DNA from: Streptomyces sp. M92
Lineage (GTDB): Bacteria; Actinomycetota; Actinomycetes; Streptomycetales; Streptomycetaceae
Reading direction: 5' to 3'
Assembly: GCF_028473745.1 (NCBI RefSeq)
Contig: NZ_CP101137.1
Coordinates: forward strand, 2,728,001 to 2,792,000
Length of the DNA stretch: 64,000 nucleotides
Position numbers and translations under genes: made by a program. The notes beneath the pieces are model-generated. The model saw only the letters and a program-made list of their open reading frames with translations, did no database searches and was not told the origin of the DNA. Below, in pieces: positions 24,816-33,449 of the stretch (position 1 is its first letter; every line of letters begins with the position of its first letter).

Positions 24816-25466
24816 GTGGCTACGGAACGACGCGCCCCCCTCGACCGCCGACGGGTCGCGGACACGGCGTTGAAACTGCTGAACGAGGTCGGCCTGGACG
24901 GCCTGACCCTGCGCGCCATCGCCAGGGAGCTGGATGTCAAGGCACCCGCCCTGTACTGGCACTTCGAGGACAAGCAGGCCCTGCTCGACGAGATGGCCAC
25001 CGAGATGTTCCGGCGGATGGTCGCCGGCACCGCGCTCGACCCGGCCGACAGCTGGCGGGAGCGGCTGCTCAAGGCCAACCGGGGCCTGCGCGCCGCGCTG
25101 CTCGGCTACCGCGACGGTGCCAAGGTGTTCAGCGGCTCACGCTTCACCGGCGCGGTGCACGCCGAGCGGATGGAGGACGACCTGCGCCTGTTCACCGCCG
25201 CCGGCCTCACCCTCCCCCAGGCGGTGCGGGCGACCACGACGGCGTACCTGTTCACCCTCGGCTTCGTCACCGAGGAACAGGGCGTGCATCCCCTGCCCGG
25301 CGAACGCCGGGAGGGCTACGACCTGGACGAACGCGCCCGCCTGATGGCCGATCATCCCTTGACGGCTCAGGCGGGCGCGGAGATCTTCACCGACTACGAC
25401 CGGCACTTCGAGGAAGGGCTGGCCCTGGTGATCGCGGGGATCGGGGCGTCCTACGGCCTCGACTGA
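24816..25466 (+). CDS. TetR/AcrR family regulator of the monooxygenase (TetR_C type)
   Basis: 216-aa repressor with N-terminal HTH (DRRRVADTALKLLNEVGLDGLTLRAIARELDVKAPALYWHFEDKQALLDEM), very close to classic TetR, plus a C-terminal domain of the TetR_C type (GAVHAERMEDDLRLFTAAGLTLPQAVRATTTAYLFTLGFVTEEQ). GTG at 24816 is chosen because the longer frame from 24768 would read through the second operator. Divergent from the flavin monooxygenase, so probably a ligand-responsive repressor of both genes. The 3' end overlaps the convergent methyltransferase by 16 bp. Confidence 0.9.
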   Translation: MATERRAPLDRRRVADTALKLLNEVGLDGLTLRAIARELDVKAPALYWHFEDKQALLDEMATEMFRRMVAGTALDPADSWRERLLKANRGLRAALLGYRDGAKVFSGSRFTGAVHAERMEDDLRLFTAAGLTLPQAVRATTTAYLFTLGFVTEEQGVHPLPGERREGYDLDERARLMADHPLTAQAGAEIFTDYDRHFEEGLALVIAGIGASYGLD

Positions 25467-26461
25467 CCCGTACCGCCCGTGTTCCGGGCAGTGGCGCCGG
25501 CCTTCGCCCGCTGCGCCGCCCGGTACCGGCGCACCGCACGGGTGACGACCGGCGGCAGCACGTCCAGGGCGAGCCGGCGGGCGCGGTCGCGCGGGGTCCG
25601 CGGCCGGGGCGGACGGGTCTGCGCGGGCAGGGTCTGCGCTCGTGGCGTCGGGGCCGTCGGCGCCGGGGCCGCCGGCGCCGGTGTGGGCGCGGGTGCCGGG
25701 TGCCGCGAGGCCGGCAGCGACGGCGGCTGCATCCGCTTCCCCTTGGCGCGGGCCCGGACCAGCCGGTGCCCTGCGGCCTGCTCCACGGTCACGGCGACGT
25801 CGTCGCGGTCGCGCAGGGCGGCCATCAACTCCTCCTGGAGCGGCTCCGGATCGCCCCAGGTGCCGTACAGCTTCTGGCTGCTCAGGCAGACGGGCCGCAG
25901 TCCACGGTTGAGCACCGCCTCCCAGGCGGCGACGGCGACGCCCGGGGTGTGCTCGCTGCGGAAGTCGTCGAGGACGACGATGCCGTCGGGCAGCAGCAGG
26001 TCCCGGGCCGCGCCGATGTCCCCGTGCACGTGCTCGTACAGGTGCGAGGCGTCGATGTGGGCGAAGCGGCAGGTGCCGGGCGCGACCTCGTCGGTGATCG
26101 TGGAGCTGACGTCCTGGACGATCGCGGGCAGGGAGTCGTGGAAGGAGAGGTAGTTCCGCTCGAAGGCCTGCCGGGTGAGCGTGGAGTACGACTGCGCCGC
26201 CTCCGCCCGGTTGGCCGCGTCCGGCGGCTCGGTCCCGAACAGGTCGCAGACCGTGAGCGTCTCGCCCTCCCGCAGGTGGTGCCCGAGCAGGATCGCGCTC
26301 TTGCCCATGTAGGCGCCCAGTTCGAGCAGGTCGCCCTCGGTGCCCTGCCGCTTCTGACGCTCCAGGAACCAGGAGAACAGAACCTGGTCGAGCGGCCAGA
26401 ACCAGCCGGGTACGTCGTTCAGGTCGCCGGGGTACTTGTGCGTCTCTTGCGCAGTGGCCAT
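25451..26461 (-). CDS. Class I SAM-dependent methyltransferase with disordered tail
   Basis: 336-aa protein. Residues ~40-215 form a Rossmann-type Methyltransf_24 domain: GDLLELGAYMGKSAILLGHHLREGETLTVCDLFG (motif I), CRFAHIDASHLYEHVHGDIGAARDLLLPDGIVVLDDF (acidic loop and motif III). The C-terminal ~110 residues are Pro/Ala/Thr-rich then Arg-rich. Such enzymes often methylate glycans in polysaccharide loci; the nonulosonate cluster starts about 1 kb further on, so a role there is possible. A second methyltransferase of the same general fold is at 27118-28092. Confidence 0.82.
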   Translation of the reverse strand: MATAQETHKYPGDLNDVPGWFWPLDQVLFSWFLERQKRQGTEGDLLELGAYMGKSAILLGHHLREGETLTVCDLFGTEPPDAANRAEAAQSYSTLTRQAFERNYLSFHDSLPAIVQDVSSTITDEVAPGTCRFAHIDASHLYEHVHGDIGAARDLLLPDGIVVLDDFRSEHTPGVAVAAWEAVLNRGLRPVCLSSQKLYGTWGDPEPLQEELMAALRDRDDVAVTVEQAAGHRLVRARAKGKRMQPPSLPASRHPAPAPTPAPAAPAPTAPTPRAQTLPAQTRPPRPRTPRDRARRLALDVLPPVVTRAVRRYRAAQRAKAGATARNTGGTGQSRP

Positions 26462-26620
26462 GGCCCGAGGATGCCTCCTCGGCGCTCACCGCGTAAGCGG
26501 CACGCGCGATCTCATCGAAAGAACATCACACAAATGACCCAACGTGTCCGGAGGCACACCTTCCGAGTGCGGCGCCGCGTGCCCCCGGGCATCGTCGGCG
26601 CCGCTGCCCCGGTCCCGACG

Positions 26621-27007
26621 TCAGGGTTCGATGTTGAGGGCGTCGATCTTGTTGTTCCAGGTGTTGTAGGTGGTCCCGCCGCAGCGCCACGTGGAGAAGT
26701 CGTACACGTAGGCGTCCGGGCCGAGGACGGCGTATTCCTCGCACTCCGAGTACAGAACGACGTAGTGATCGGTGTTGTTCCAGATGCTGGATACCTTGTT
26801 CCGCACCTTCGAGCCCACCGTGTAATACCCAGACCCGCTCGCCGCGGACCACGCCGCACCCTCGTAGCCGGGGTACTCCCAGAGGCACACCCACCCCCTC
26901 TTGCAGTCCGATGCCGCGGCGGACGCGGTTCCGCCGGAGACGGCCAGGAAGGTGGCGGTCATGACGGCGGAAAGCGCGGCGGCCGAAAATGCCCGTCGTA
27001 CGCGCAT
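26621..27007 (-). CDS. Secreted peptidase inhibitor family I36 protein
   Basis: 128-aa exported protein with a Sec signal peptide (VRRAFSAAALSAVMTATFLAVSGGTASAAAS) and a ~95-residue mature domain containing CKRGWVCLWEYPGYEGAAW and KVSSIWNNTDHYVVLYSE, with four Cys. This matches the I36 inhibitor family typified by the Streptomyces metalloproteinase inhibitor SMPI, a crystallin-like beta fold. Target protease unknown. GGAG precedes the ATG. It has its own intergenic regions on both sides and is probably not part of the glycan operons. Confidence 0.83.
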   Translation of the reverse strand: MRVRRAFSAAALSAVMTATFLAVSGGTASAAASDCKRGWVCLWEYPGYEGAAWSAASGSGYYTVGSKVRNKVSSIWNNTDHYVVLYSECEEYAVLGPDAYVYDFSTWRCGGTTYNTWNNKIDALNIEP

Positions 27008-27117
27008 GCGTGACTCCAGTTTCTCCAGAGGGGTGTGCGGTCCTGTGCGGTCCGCTCAATATGGAGCCACGGGCTCGCCCGCGTTGCATATCCCAAAACC
27101 GTTGTTTCGTTTCCTGT

Positions 27118-28092
27118 TCATTTCCCCGTCTGTGGAATGAGGGATTCCGAAGACGCACGCAGATACGCCGAATGTGCCGCTTTGCCCAGGAAGGTGAAAC
27201 GCGTCTCGCCCTTCAGGCGGTCGTCCAAGGCTTCCTTGACACCCGGCCACTGCGAGTCGCCGTAGTCGTCCAGGACGACGACCGCGCCGGGAGCGGCGAT
27301 CGTCTCGGCCCACTGGAGGTCCTGGGCCACACCCTCGGCCGAGTGGTCACCGTCGACGATGATCACGCCGTAGGCGCGGTCCGACACGGCCGCCCGGGTG
27401 TCGGGGTTCTCGGAGTACCCCTGCCGGATCCGTGCCGCAGCACCCGCCGGGCCGGCCAGGGAGAGGTTGGTGCGTACGGCCTTCTCGTCGACCGGGGCCC
27501 CGGTGGGGTCCGGGGGTTGGCTGGTGCCGGGCTGGAGCTGGAGGCCGGCGAAGGGATCGACGATGGTCAGGCTCGGGCTGCGACCGTCGCGCTCCATCAT
27601 CCGCAGCAGTCCGGCGGAGAACATGCCGTACAGCGTGCCGATCTCAAGGATCTCGTCGTTCGGCGGGTCGAGTAGCGGGATGGTGCCGAGCTTGCCGCAG
27701 ATGTTCATGGTGCCGCCCGCGATCCGGCCGACCCCCAGCGACTCCAGTGCGACCAGCAGCCGGTAGGCGGCGGCCACGTTGCGCTCCGCGGCGTCGCGGT
27801 CACCAGCGAGGGCGGCGACCTCGCCGTAGAGCCGCTCCAGCGGAGCCTCGGCCAGTACACGGGAGTTGCGGCGCCCGTGCGGGCCGAGGAGCAGGTCGAA
27901 GGTGAGCTGGCGGCGCCTCAGCAGGTCGACTTCACGCACCAGGCGCTCGGTGTCCGCTCCGCCCGCCGCGGTGCTGGCCGCGCGCCGGATCGCTGAGCGG
28001 ACCTGACGCTCGATGCGCTGGTCGATCAGGTCGGCCACCGGGCGCAGCAAGCGCCGGGAAGCCGAACTTCTCAGTAGTGCACGGCTGTTCAT
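27118..28092 (-). CDS. Class I SAM-dependent methyltransferase, glycan-modifying type
   Basis: 324-aa protein. The N-terminal ~100 residues are helical and basic (RPVADLIDQRIERQVRSAIRRA). The C-terminal half is a Rossmann methyltransferase: NDEILEIGTLYGMFSAGLLRMMERDGRSPSLTIVDPFAG, YGVIIVDGDHSAEGVAQDLQWAETIAAPGAVVVLDDYGDSQWPGV. This DGDHSxxGV pattern is typical of polysaccharide-cluster methyltransferases. Same strand as the acyltransferase, 94 bp downstream of it. A role in decorating the nonulosonate polymer is inferred from position. Confidence 0.82.
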   Translation of the reverse strand: MNSRALLRSSASRRLLRPVADLIDQRIERQVRSAIRRAASTAAGGADTERLVREVDLLRRRQLTFDLLLGPHGRRNSRVLAEAPLERLYGEVAALAGDRDAAERNVAAAYRLLVALESLGVGRIAGGTMNICGKLGTIPLLDPPNDEILEIGTLYGMFSAGLLRMMERDGRSPSLTIVDPFAGLQLQPGTSQPPDPTGAPVDEKAVRTNLSLAGPAGAAARIRQGYSENPDTRAAVSDRAYGVIIVDGDHSAEGVAQDLQWAETIAAPGAVVVLDDYGDSQWPGVKEALDDRLKGETRFTFLGKAAHSAYLRASSESLIPQTGK

Positions 28093-28186
28093 TGTCCAGG
28101 GACCTCGATCCGTTGTGGAGTCGAACGTGGTGTGGTGCGCCGCGGGGCGGGGCCGGGCGGTTGAACGGTCCGTGCTCGCCGCGGGG

Positions 28187-29347
28187 TCAGCGGGGCTTGG
28201 ACAGCGCGGTGCGCAGTCTCGGAGTCAGCGTGTTCTCCACGTACCGGTTCAGCAGCCAGGCCAGTACGAGCATCGCCGCGACGGTCGTCAGGAAGGTGGC
28301 GTACGACGGGACGCCCAGGTCCTGGTGGAGTGTTTCGATGACGACCCAGCCCAGGTGCTCGTGTACGAGGTAGAACGGGTAGGTCAGCGCGCCCGCGACC
28401 GTGAGCCAGCGCCAGTCGGCCCGGCGTAGCCAGCCGAGGGCGATGGCGGCCACCAGGGCGAAACCGGCGGTGACGATCAGGATGATGCCGAACGACGACC
28501 GGTTGGCGAAGGCGTCCGGGGTGGGGGGCCGCCACAGGTCCTGCACGGCGGCGTGCTGGCCGATCAGCCAGCTCACGGCGACGATGCCCCACGCGTACAC
28601 GTCCCGCCGGTCCCGGTGCACCAGGTACAGGCCGATCCCGCCGATGAAGAACGGGGCGTACTGAGGCATCAGGACCAGGTCGAGCAGTGGCTCGTCCGCT
28701 GCCTGCCCGAGCGCCGCCGCCAGCGTCCAGCAGGCGCAGAAAAGGACGATCCGCCGCCGGTTGGCGCCCGGCAGGACCACGCAGAGGGCGAACAGGGCGT
28801 AGAAGCGGATCTCCACCCACAGCGTCCAGTCCACGCCGAGGACCCGGTCGGCGCCGAGCGGTTCCTGCAGCAGCGTCAGGTTCAGCAGGCCGTCGCTCGG
28901 TGACACCGCTTCGTAGGACACGGCCGGCAGGGCGAACACGGCGGTCACCACAACGACCGCGACCCAGTAGGCGGGCAGCAGCCGGGAGGCACGTGAGGCG
29001 AAGAACGACCGCAGCGACCGTCCCCATCCGCTCATGCAGATGACGAAGCCGCTGATGACGAAGAACACCTGAACGCCCAGGCAGCCGTAGGCGAACAGGG
29101 AGTGGAGCGTGGGGAACTGGAACTCGGGCGACGTCCCCCAGGCCGTGGTGACGTCGCCCCCGCGCCCGCCGTAGTGGTACGCCGCCACCATCAGCGCGGC
29201 CAGCAGCCGGAGCCCGTCCAGCGCGCGCAGCCGGGTCTGGCGGGGCGCGCCGGGCCCGCCCCGGCGAGGTGCGTCGGTGTCCGGCAGGACGGTGCGTATC
29301 GCCGTGCCCGCGGGCTTCCCCGGCGCGGCATTGGGGGTGTCTATCAA
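28187..29347 (-). CDS. Acyltransferase 3 family membrane protein (OafA/YrhL-like)
   Basis: 386-aa integral membrane O-acyltransferase with ~10 helices. It starts with the family block RLRALDGLRLLAALMVAAYHYGG (His of the active-site region), then GVQVFFVISGFVICMSGWGRSLRSFFASRASRLLPAYW, the conserved R-x10-H/F-xxxR pattern, and ends with TFLTTVAAMLVLAWLLNRYVENTL. AT3 proteins transfer acetyl or succinyl groups to wall glycans. The start is TTG at 29347, supported by GAGGGGAAGCC directly upstream. It probably acylates the locus polymer; the acyl donor and acceptor are unknown. Confidence 0.88.
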   Translation of the reverse strand: MIDTPNAAPGKPAGTAIRTVLPDTDAPRRGGPGAPRQTRLRALDGLRLLAALMVAAYHYGGRGGDVTTAWGTSPEFQFPTLHSLFAYGCLGVQVFFVISGFVICMSGWGRSLRSFFASRASRLLPAYWVAVVVVTAVFALPAVSYEAVSPSDGLLNLTLLQEPLGADRVLGVDWTLWVEIRFYALFALCVVLPGANRRRIVLFCACWTLAAALGQAADEPLLDLVLMPQYAPFFIGGIGLYLVHRDRRDVYAWGIVAVSWLIGQHAAVQDLWRPPTPDAFANRSSFGIILIVTAGFALVAAIALGWLRRADWRWLTVAGALTYPFYLVHEHLGWVVIETLHQDLGVPSYATFLTTVAAMLVLAWLLNRYVENTLTPRLRTALSKPR

Positions 29348-29495
29348 GGCTTCCCCTCACGGGAACGATCAGGATTCCCGCACATTAGTCCCAAGGAGAT
29401 TCCCCGCTGACCGAAGCGGTCTGGATTTGACGGACCAGGACGGGAATTCATCGAGTGTTCGCTTTCCGTGCCGTACTTGTCCGTGAAGAATCCGG

Positions 29496-30902
29496 TCAAC
29501 GGCCTACAACCCGCTTGAAGTGACGGGCCCGGCGCGCCACCCGGCGCACCGTCGCGTTGCGCGGGATGAACGCCAACTGGCTCGGCACGACCCCAGGGAG
29601 CGCGAGTGAGGCGATGCGCCGCCGTTTGAAATAGCGCCAGGTATGCGAGTCGAGGCGGGTCGACAGGAACTTCTCCGCGGTGGGGCGCAGGCCCGGATAC
29701 AGCTTCGCCTGCATGGCGTAGCCGACCGTCCGCACGAGATCGGTCAGCTCTGCGACGTCCATGCCCCGGCGCCGCTGGGCGACCGCTGGGCCGTCCGCCA
29801 GGTCGGGCAGCAGCGCGTCGACGATCGTCACGGGCACCCGGTTGCTGTTCTCGTACGGGGCCAGGCGCTCCAGCAGGGTGCCGGTGCCGGTACGCGCGAC
29901 CGGCAGTCCGTACAGCGCGGACGCGGTGAGGAGCGCGGTGGAGAAGCAACCGACGACCAGCTCGGGACTCATCCGACGGTAGAGGACCTCGGCGAGCACG
30001 GGGGTGTCGAGCACCGTCAGCTCGGCGCCCAGGTGCCGCGCCTCCCGCTCCAGGGCCTGGGACCAGAGCACCGGTGCGGACGGATGGGGTTTGAACACCA
30101 CGCGTCGGTGGCCCAAACGCACCACACCCCGCAGCATCTGCAGGTGGAGGTCTTCCTCCTCCTCGGCAGTGAGGATGCCGAGGGCGGACAGGTACTGGCC
30201 CAGCAGCAGCGCGGCTCCCTCGGTGCCGGGCGTCGCGGCGGCGGCCCCAGCGGTGCCACCGAGCTCGTCCAGGACCTTCAGGAAGGCGTCCGTGGGCACG
30301 AGCTCCGGCTCGACACCGAACTCGGTCAGCAGCAGCGGCTTCAGACCCGGCACCAGGTCGAGGTGGAGCAGACGCCGAACCCTGGTGCCGACCAGCGGGT
30401 CGATCCTGAATCGGGTCGGGCCGTAGCTCATCAGGCCGTCCGCGTACACGTCCACGGGCGTACCGCCGAAGATCTGGCAGATGGCGAGCGCCGGGTCGAC
30501 CTGTATGGACTCGACGGCAAGCTCGATCCGGTCCTCGCCCAGCCCCCACAGCAGCCGCAGATGGCGTTCCCACAGCGGCTGGTCGTCGGCACGCGGCGAC
30601 CAGCCGCCCGGATGGAAGGGAGCGATGACCTCGTTCCAGGACAGCACGGTGTCGAAGCGGTCCCGCAGGTGCGCGAAGGCCGGGGAGGAGTCGAAGGCCG
30701 GACTCAGTTCCGGAGTGGCACCGTTGTTGGTGACCAGCAGGATCCGCCGGTCGGCCGGTCCGAAGCACTCCGCGTCGATCGCGGCCGCCAGGGTCGCGGC
30801 GCCGTACAGCGTCGAGGCGCAGAAGATCTGCGTGGTGCGGCGGCGGGCGGCGGCGTCGGCAGGCGCCGGCGCGTCCGGGAAGGGTGTGTACGGGACGCTC
30901 AT
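29496..30902 (-). CDS. Polysialyltransferase-like GT-B glycosyltransferase
   Basis: 468-aa soluble protein. It carries the three short motifs of the bacterial sialyl/polysialyltransferase superfamily in order: acidic-x-Gly (VYADGLMSYGPTRFRIDPL), His-Pro (VVFKPHPSAPVLWSQ) and the CMP-binding Ser motif (VVGCFSTALLTASALYGLPVA). The N-terminus (TQIFCASTLYGAATLAAAI) has the FC/VxSxLQ-like opening of this group, and the C-terminus is very basic (RRVARRARHFKRVVGR), suiting membrane association. With a CMP-sugar synthetase nearby, it is a candidate polymerase for the nonulosonate chain. Its ATG overlaps the GT2 stop by 4 bp. Confidence 0.83.
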   Translation of the reverse strand: MSVPYTPFPDAPAPADAAARRRTTQIFCASTLYGAATLAAAIDAECFGPADRRILLVTNNGATPELSPAFDSSPAFAHLRDRFDTVLSWNEVIAPFHPGGWSPRADDQPLWERHLRLLWGLGEDRIELAVESIQVDPALAICQIFGGTPVDVYADGLMSYGPTRFRIDPLVGTRVRRLLHLDLVPGLKPLLLTEFGVEPELVPTDAFLKVLDELGGTAGAAAATPGTEGAALLLGQYLSALGILTAEEEEDLHLQMLRGVVRLGHRRVVFKPHPSAPVLWSQALEREARHLGAELTVLDTPVLAEVLYRRMSPELVVGCFSTALLTASALYGLPVARTGTGTLLERLAPYENSNRVPVTIVDALLPDLADGPAVAQRRRGMDVAELTDLVRTVGYAMQAKLYPGLRPTAEKFLSTRLDSHTWRYFKRRRIASLALPGVVPSQLAFIPRNATVRRVARRARHFKRVVGR

Positions 30903-31876
30903 GCGGCGGTCTCCCCAGAGGGCGAGGGCCTGCGCCGCAGTCGGCGCAGCTGGGTGGCGCGGGCCAGGTCCATGGAATCCAGCGTGTCGTTGAGCAGGTC
31001 CTGTGGCATCCGCCGCAGGGCTGCGGCGCTCAGGGAGCGGAGCCTGCGGGCGACCTGCGGCTCGAACTTGTCGATGGTCACCAGGTGGTGGGAGATGATC
31101 GCGCAGTACGTGCGCACTGCCTTGGGCAGGAAGATGCCGGCGTCGGGGTCCTCGGCGGTCTCCGCGAGCACCCGGTCGAACGAGGGGATGAAGTCCAGCT
31201 GCCGGGTGTCACCGATCTGGGTGAGCGAGGAGGTGACGCCCCTGCGGTAGAAGATGCCGCAGAGGTCGGGGACCGCGAACGACTCGGCCTTCCGGTGCAG
31301 TCGCCAGATCCACGGCCGGTCCTCGGCGGTTCGCAGGTCCTCCGGGAAGTGCAGCAGACCTTCGTCGACCAGCCTGCGACGATATGCGCCGGCCCAGGAG
31401 TACGGGTAGTCGACCGGGGTGGAACGATCCGCCGGCAGGATCACGTCGCGGGGTGACACGACGGTGTCGCGCGGGCCGAACGGCACCCGGTGCACCGTCC
31501 GCCGGCTGCCGGTGAACCGTACGTGGTCGGTACGGACGAAGTCGCAGCCCAGGGATTCGACGGCATCGAGCAGCAGGCCGAAGTAGCCGGGTGCCGCGAA
31601 GTCGTCCCCGTCCATGAAGGTCAGGTACTCACCCCGCGCCGCGTCGATCCCGGTGTTGCGGGCGGCGGACACGCCGTTCTCGGTACGCCGGACCAGGACG
31701 GCGCCGGGCAGCTCGCGCTCGGCCCGGTCGAGCAGGTCTCCGGTGCCGTCCGTCGAGCAGTCGTCGACCAGGACGAACTCGACGTCGTCGCGGACGTTCG
31801 CGCGCAGCGATCTCAGGGCGTCTGGAGCGTATTGCCGTACGTTGAAAAACGGCACGATTACGGAGAGCTTGACCAC
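30899..31876 (-). CDS. Glycosyltransferase family 2
   Basis: 325-aa GT-A fold transferase. N-terminus KLSVIVPFFNVRQYAPDALRSLR, VEFVLVDDCSTDGT, the nucleotide-sugar loop ENGVSAARNTGIDAARGEYLTFMDGDDFAAPGYF (the D-x-D is DGD), and a catalytic Glu-Asp region RTAEDRPWIWRLH. The C-terminal ~90 residues are helical and Arg-rich. GTG start. First gene of the minus-strand arm, transcribed divergently from the arm holding the CMP-sugar genes. It may build the linkage unit or add a side-chain hexose; the substrate is unknown. Confidence 0.9.
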   Translation of the reverse strand: MVKLSVIVPFFNVRQYAPDALRSLRANVRDDVEFVLVDDCSTDGTGDLLDRAERELPGAVLVRRTENGVSAARNTGIDAARGEYLTFMDGDDFAAPGYFGLLLDAVESLGCDFVRTDHVRFTGSRRTVHRVPFGPRDTVVSPRDVILPADRSTPVDYPYSWAGAYRRRLVDEGLLHFPEDLRTAEDRPWIWRLHRKAESFAVPDLCGIFYRRGVTSSLTQIGDTRQLDFIPSFDRVLAETAEDPDAGIFLPKAVRTYCAIISHHLVTIDKFEPQVARRLRSLSAAALRRMPQDLLNDTLDSMDLARATQLRRLRRRPSPSGETAA

Positions 31877-32076
31877 GGACCGGACTGTAGACGGCGACTC
31901 CGGGCGGCGTCGTTACTGAGGTCTGGACACCGCATGAATGAAGCATTACGAAGCCGTTAACCGCATTCTCTCCAGGTGGCTTCTGAGGGCTGGGACCCCG
32001 TTCGGTGTTGTGCTGTTAACCGTCCGTTGGAATCCGGTTGGCCGGTTCCTAGAAATGGATTCCTAGCGTCTACGAC

Positions 32077-33417
32077 GTGCCAGCAAGTGCAACGAAGACC
32101 CTGCGAGTAGCCGTCCTGGCGGACTCCGACACTCGGTGGAAATGGGGCGCGCTCACCGCGAACCGAATGACACCGGACGACACGGAGATCAGCCTCGACG
32201 GCTACCTGCTGCGGGGCCGAGCCACCCCCACCCCCCGCCAGCTGAGGGAAGTCGGCGTCACCGCGGACACGCTCCGCGAGGTGACCGCCGTCGAGTTCCT
32301 GCGCGCCATGGGCGACGCGACCGGCGAGGACACCTACGACGTCCTCGTCCTCGCCCTGGTCGGCGGCGGCGTCCAGGCGATGCTGCACGGCCTGGGACGG
32401 GTCTGGCAGGACCGCGCCGAGCGGCCCGTGGTCGTCACCGGCTACGTCGGCGTCGTCTACGAGAAGCTCGCCGACGGCCTGCTGCTGCGCCACGGAGCCG
32501 ACGTCGTCCTCGCCAACTCCCGCCAGGACGCCGACCGTTTCCGTGCCGTGTACGAGGGGGTCGGCGCCGACGCCTCCGCGGTGACCGAGGTCGCCCTGCC
32601 CTTCCTGGGCGGAGCCGCCTACGCCGGGGAGCCGGGGGCCGGCGAACGTCCCTGCACGGTCGTCTTCGCCGCCCAGCCCTCCGTGCCGGACAACCGCAAG
32701 GACCGTACGTACCTCCTCGACCGGCTGATCCGGCACGCCCGCCGCCACCCCGAGCGGGAAGTCGTGCTCAAGCTGCGCTCCAAGCCCGGCGAGCACACCA
32801 CCCACATCGAGGAGCTGCCGTACCAGAAGCTGGTGCAGCGGGCCGACCCCCCGCCCAACTTCCGCCTGATGTACGGCCACATGGGCGAGGTCCTCGACCG
32901 CACCGACCTCCTCGTCACCGTCAGCTCCACGGCGGCCCTGGAGTCCCTGCACCGCCGCATCCCCACGGCCGTACTGACCGACCTCGGGGTGCGCGAGGCA
33001 CTCGGCAACCACCACTTCGTCGGCTCCGGGTGCCTCGCCTCCTGGGACCAGCTCGACGAGGGGCACCGCCCGGTGCCCGACGCCGAGTGGGTCGCCCGGC
33101 AGGGTGTGGCGGCCGACGGCGGCGCCTACGAGAGGGCCTTCGACCGGGCCAGGGAGCGCATCGCCGCCCTGCGCGCCCGACCCGGCGGCCTGCCCCCGCT
33201 CGCCCCGTACTACACGACCGTCACCGCCCCCGGATACCTCCCCGGCATCCTCGCCCGCCACCACCTCGCCCCCGACGGCACCCCGCTGCCGGGCGCCCCC
33301 GCCGCCGACAAGGCACCCGGCCCGGTGCGCCAGGTCGTCCGCCGGGCCGCCCGCGGGGCCTACCGCCACGGCGTCCAGCGCGTGGCCCCGGTGATCCGGC
33401 GGATGGGGGAGCTGTGA
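32077..33417 (+). CDS. GT-B glycosyltransferase-like protein (DUF6716 type)
   Basis: 446-aa protein first in the plus-strand nonulosonate operon. It begins TLRVAVLADSDTRWKWGALTANRM, has VVVTGYVGVVYEKLADGLLLRHGADVVLANSRQDADRF, then VVLKLRSKPGEHTTHIEELPYQKL and DLLVTVSSTAALESLHRRIP, which correspond to the His-containing and double-Ser motifs of sialyltransferase-like GT-B enzymes. I recall this family as DUF6716 putative glycosyltransferases next to Kdn/sialic-acid genes in Actinobacteria. GTG start at 32077; there is no clear ribosome-binding site, and TAGCGT seven bases upstream could make it leaderless. Confidence 0.78.
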   Translation: MPASATKTLRVAVLADSDTRWKWGALTANRMTPDDTEISLDGYLLRGRATPTPRQLREVGVTADTLREVTAVEFLRAMGDATGEDTYDVLVLALVGGGVQAMLHGLGRVWQDRAERPVVVTGYVGVVYEKLADGLLLRHGADVVLANSRQDADRFRAVYEGVGADASAVTEVALPFLGGAAYAGEPGAGERPCTVVFAAQPSVPDNRKDRTYLLDRLIRHARRHPEREVVLKLRSKPGEHTTHIEELPYQKLVQRADPPPNFRLMYGHMGEVLDRTDLLVTVSSTAALESLHRRIPTAVLTDLGVREALGNHHFVGSGCLASWDQLDEGHRPVPDAEWVARQGVAADGGAYERAFDRARERIAALRARPGGLPPLAPYYTTVTAPGYLPGILARHHLAPDGTPLPGAPAADKAPGPVRQVVRRAARGAYRHGVQRVAPVIRRMGEL

Positions 33418-33449
33418 ACGCCCCGAACCGTCTCCAAGGAGTACCGTCC

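Noticed and set aside
26462..28092. The I36 inhibitor gene as part of the glycan-decoration operon
   Set aside because: It has separate intergenic regions on both sides and no functional link to glycan synthesis.
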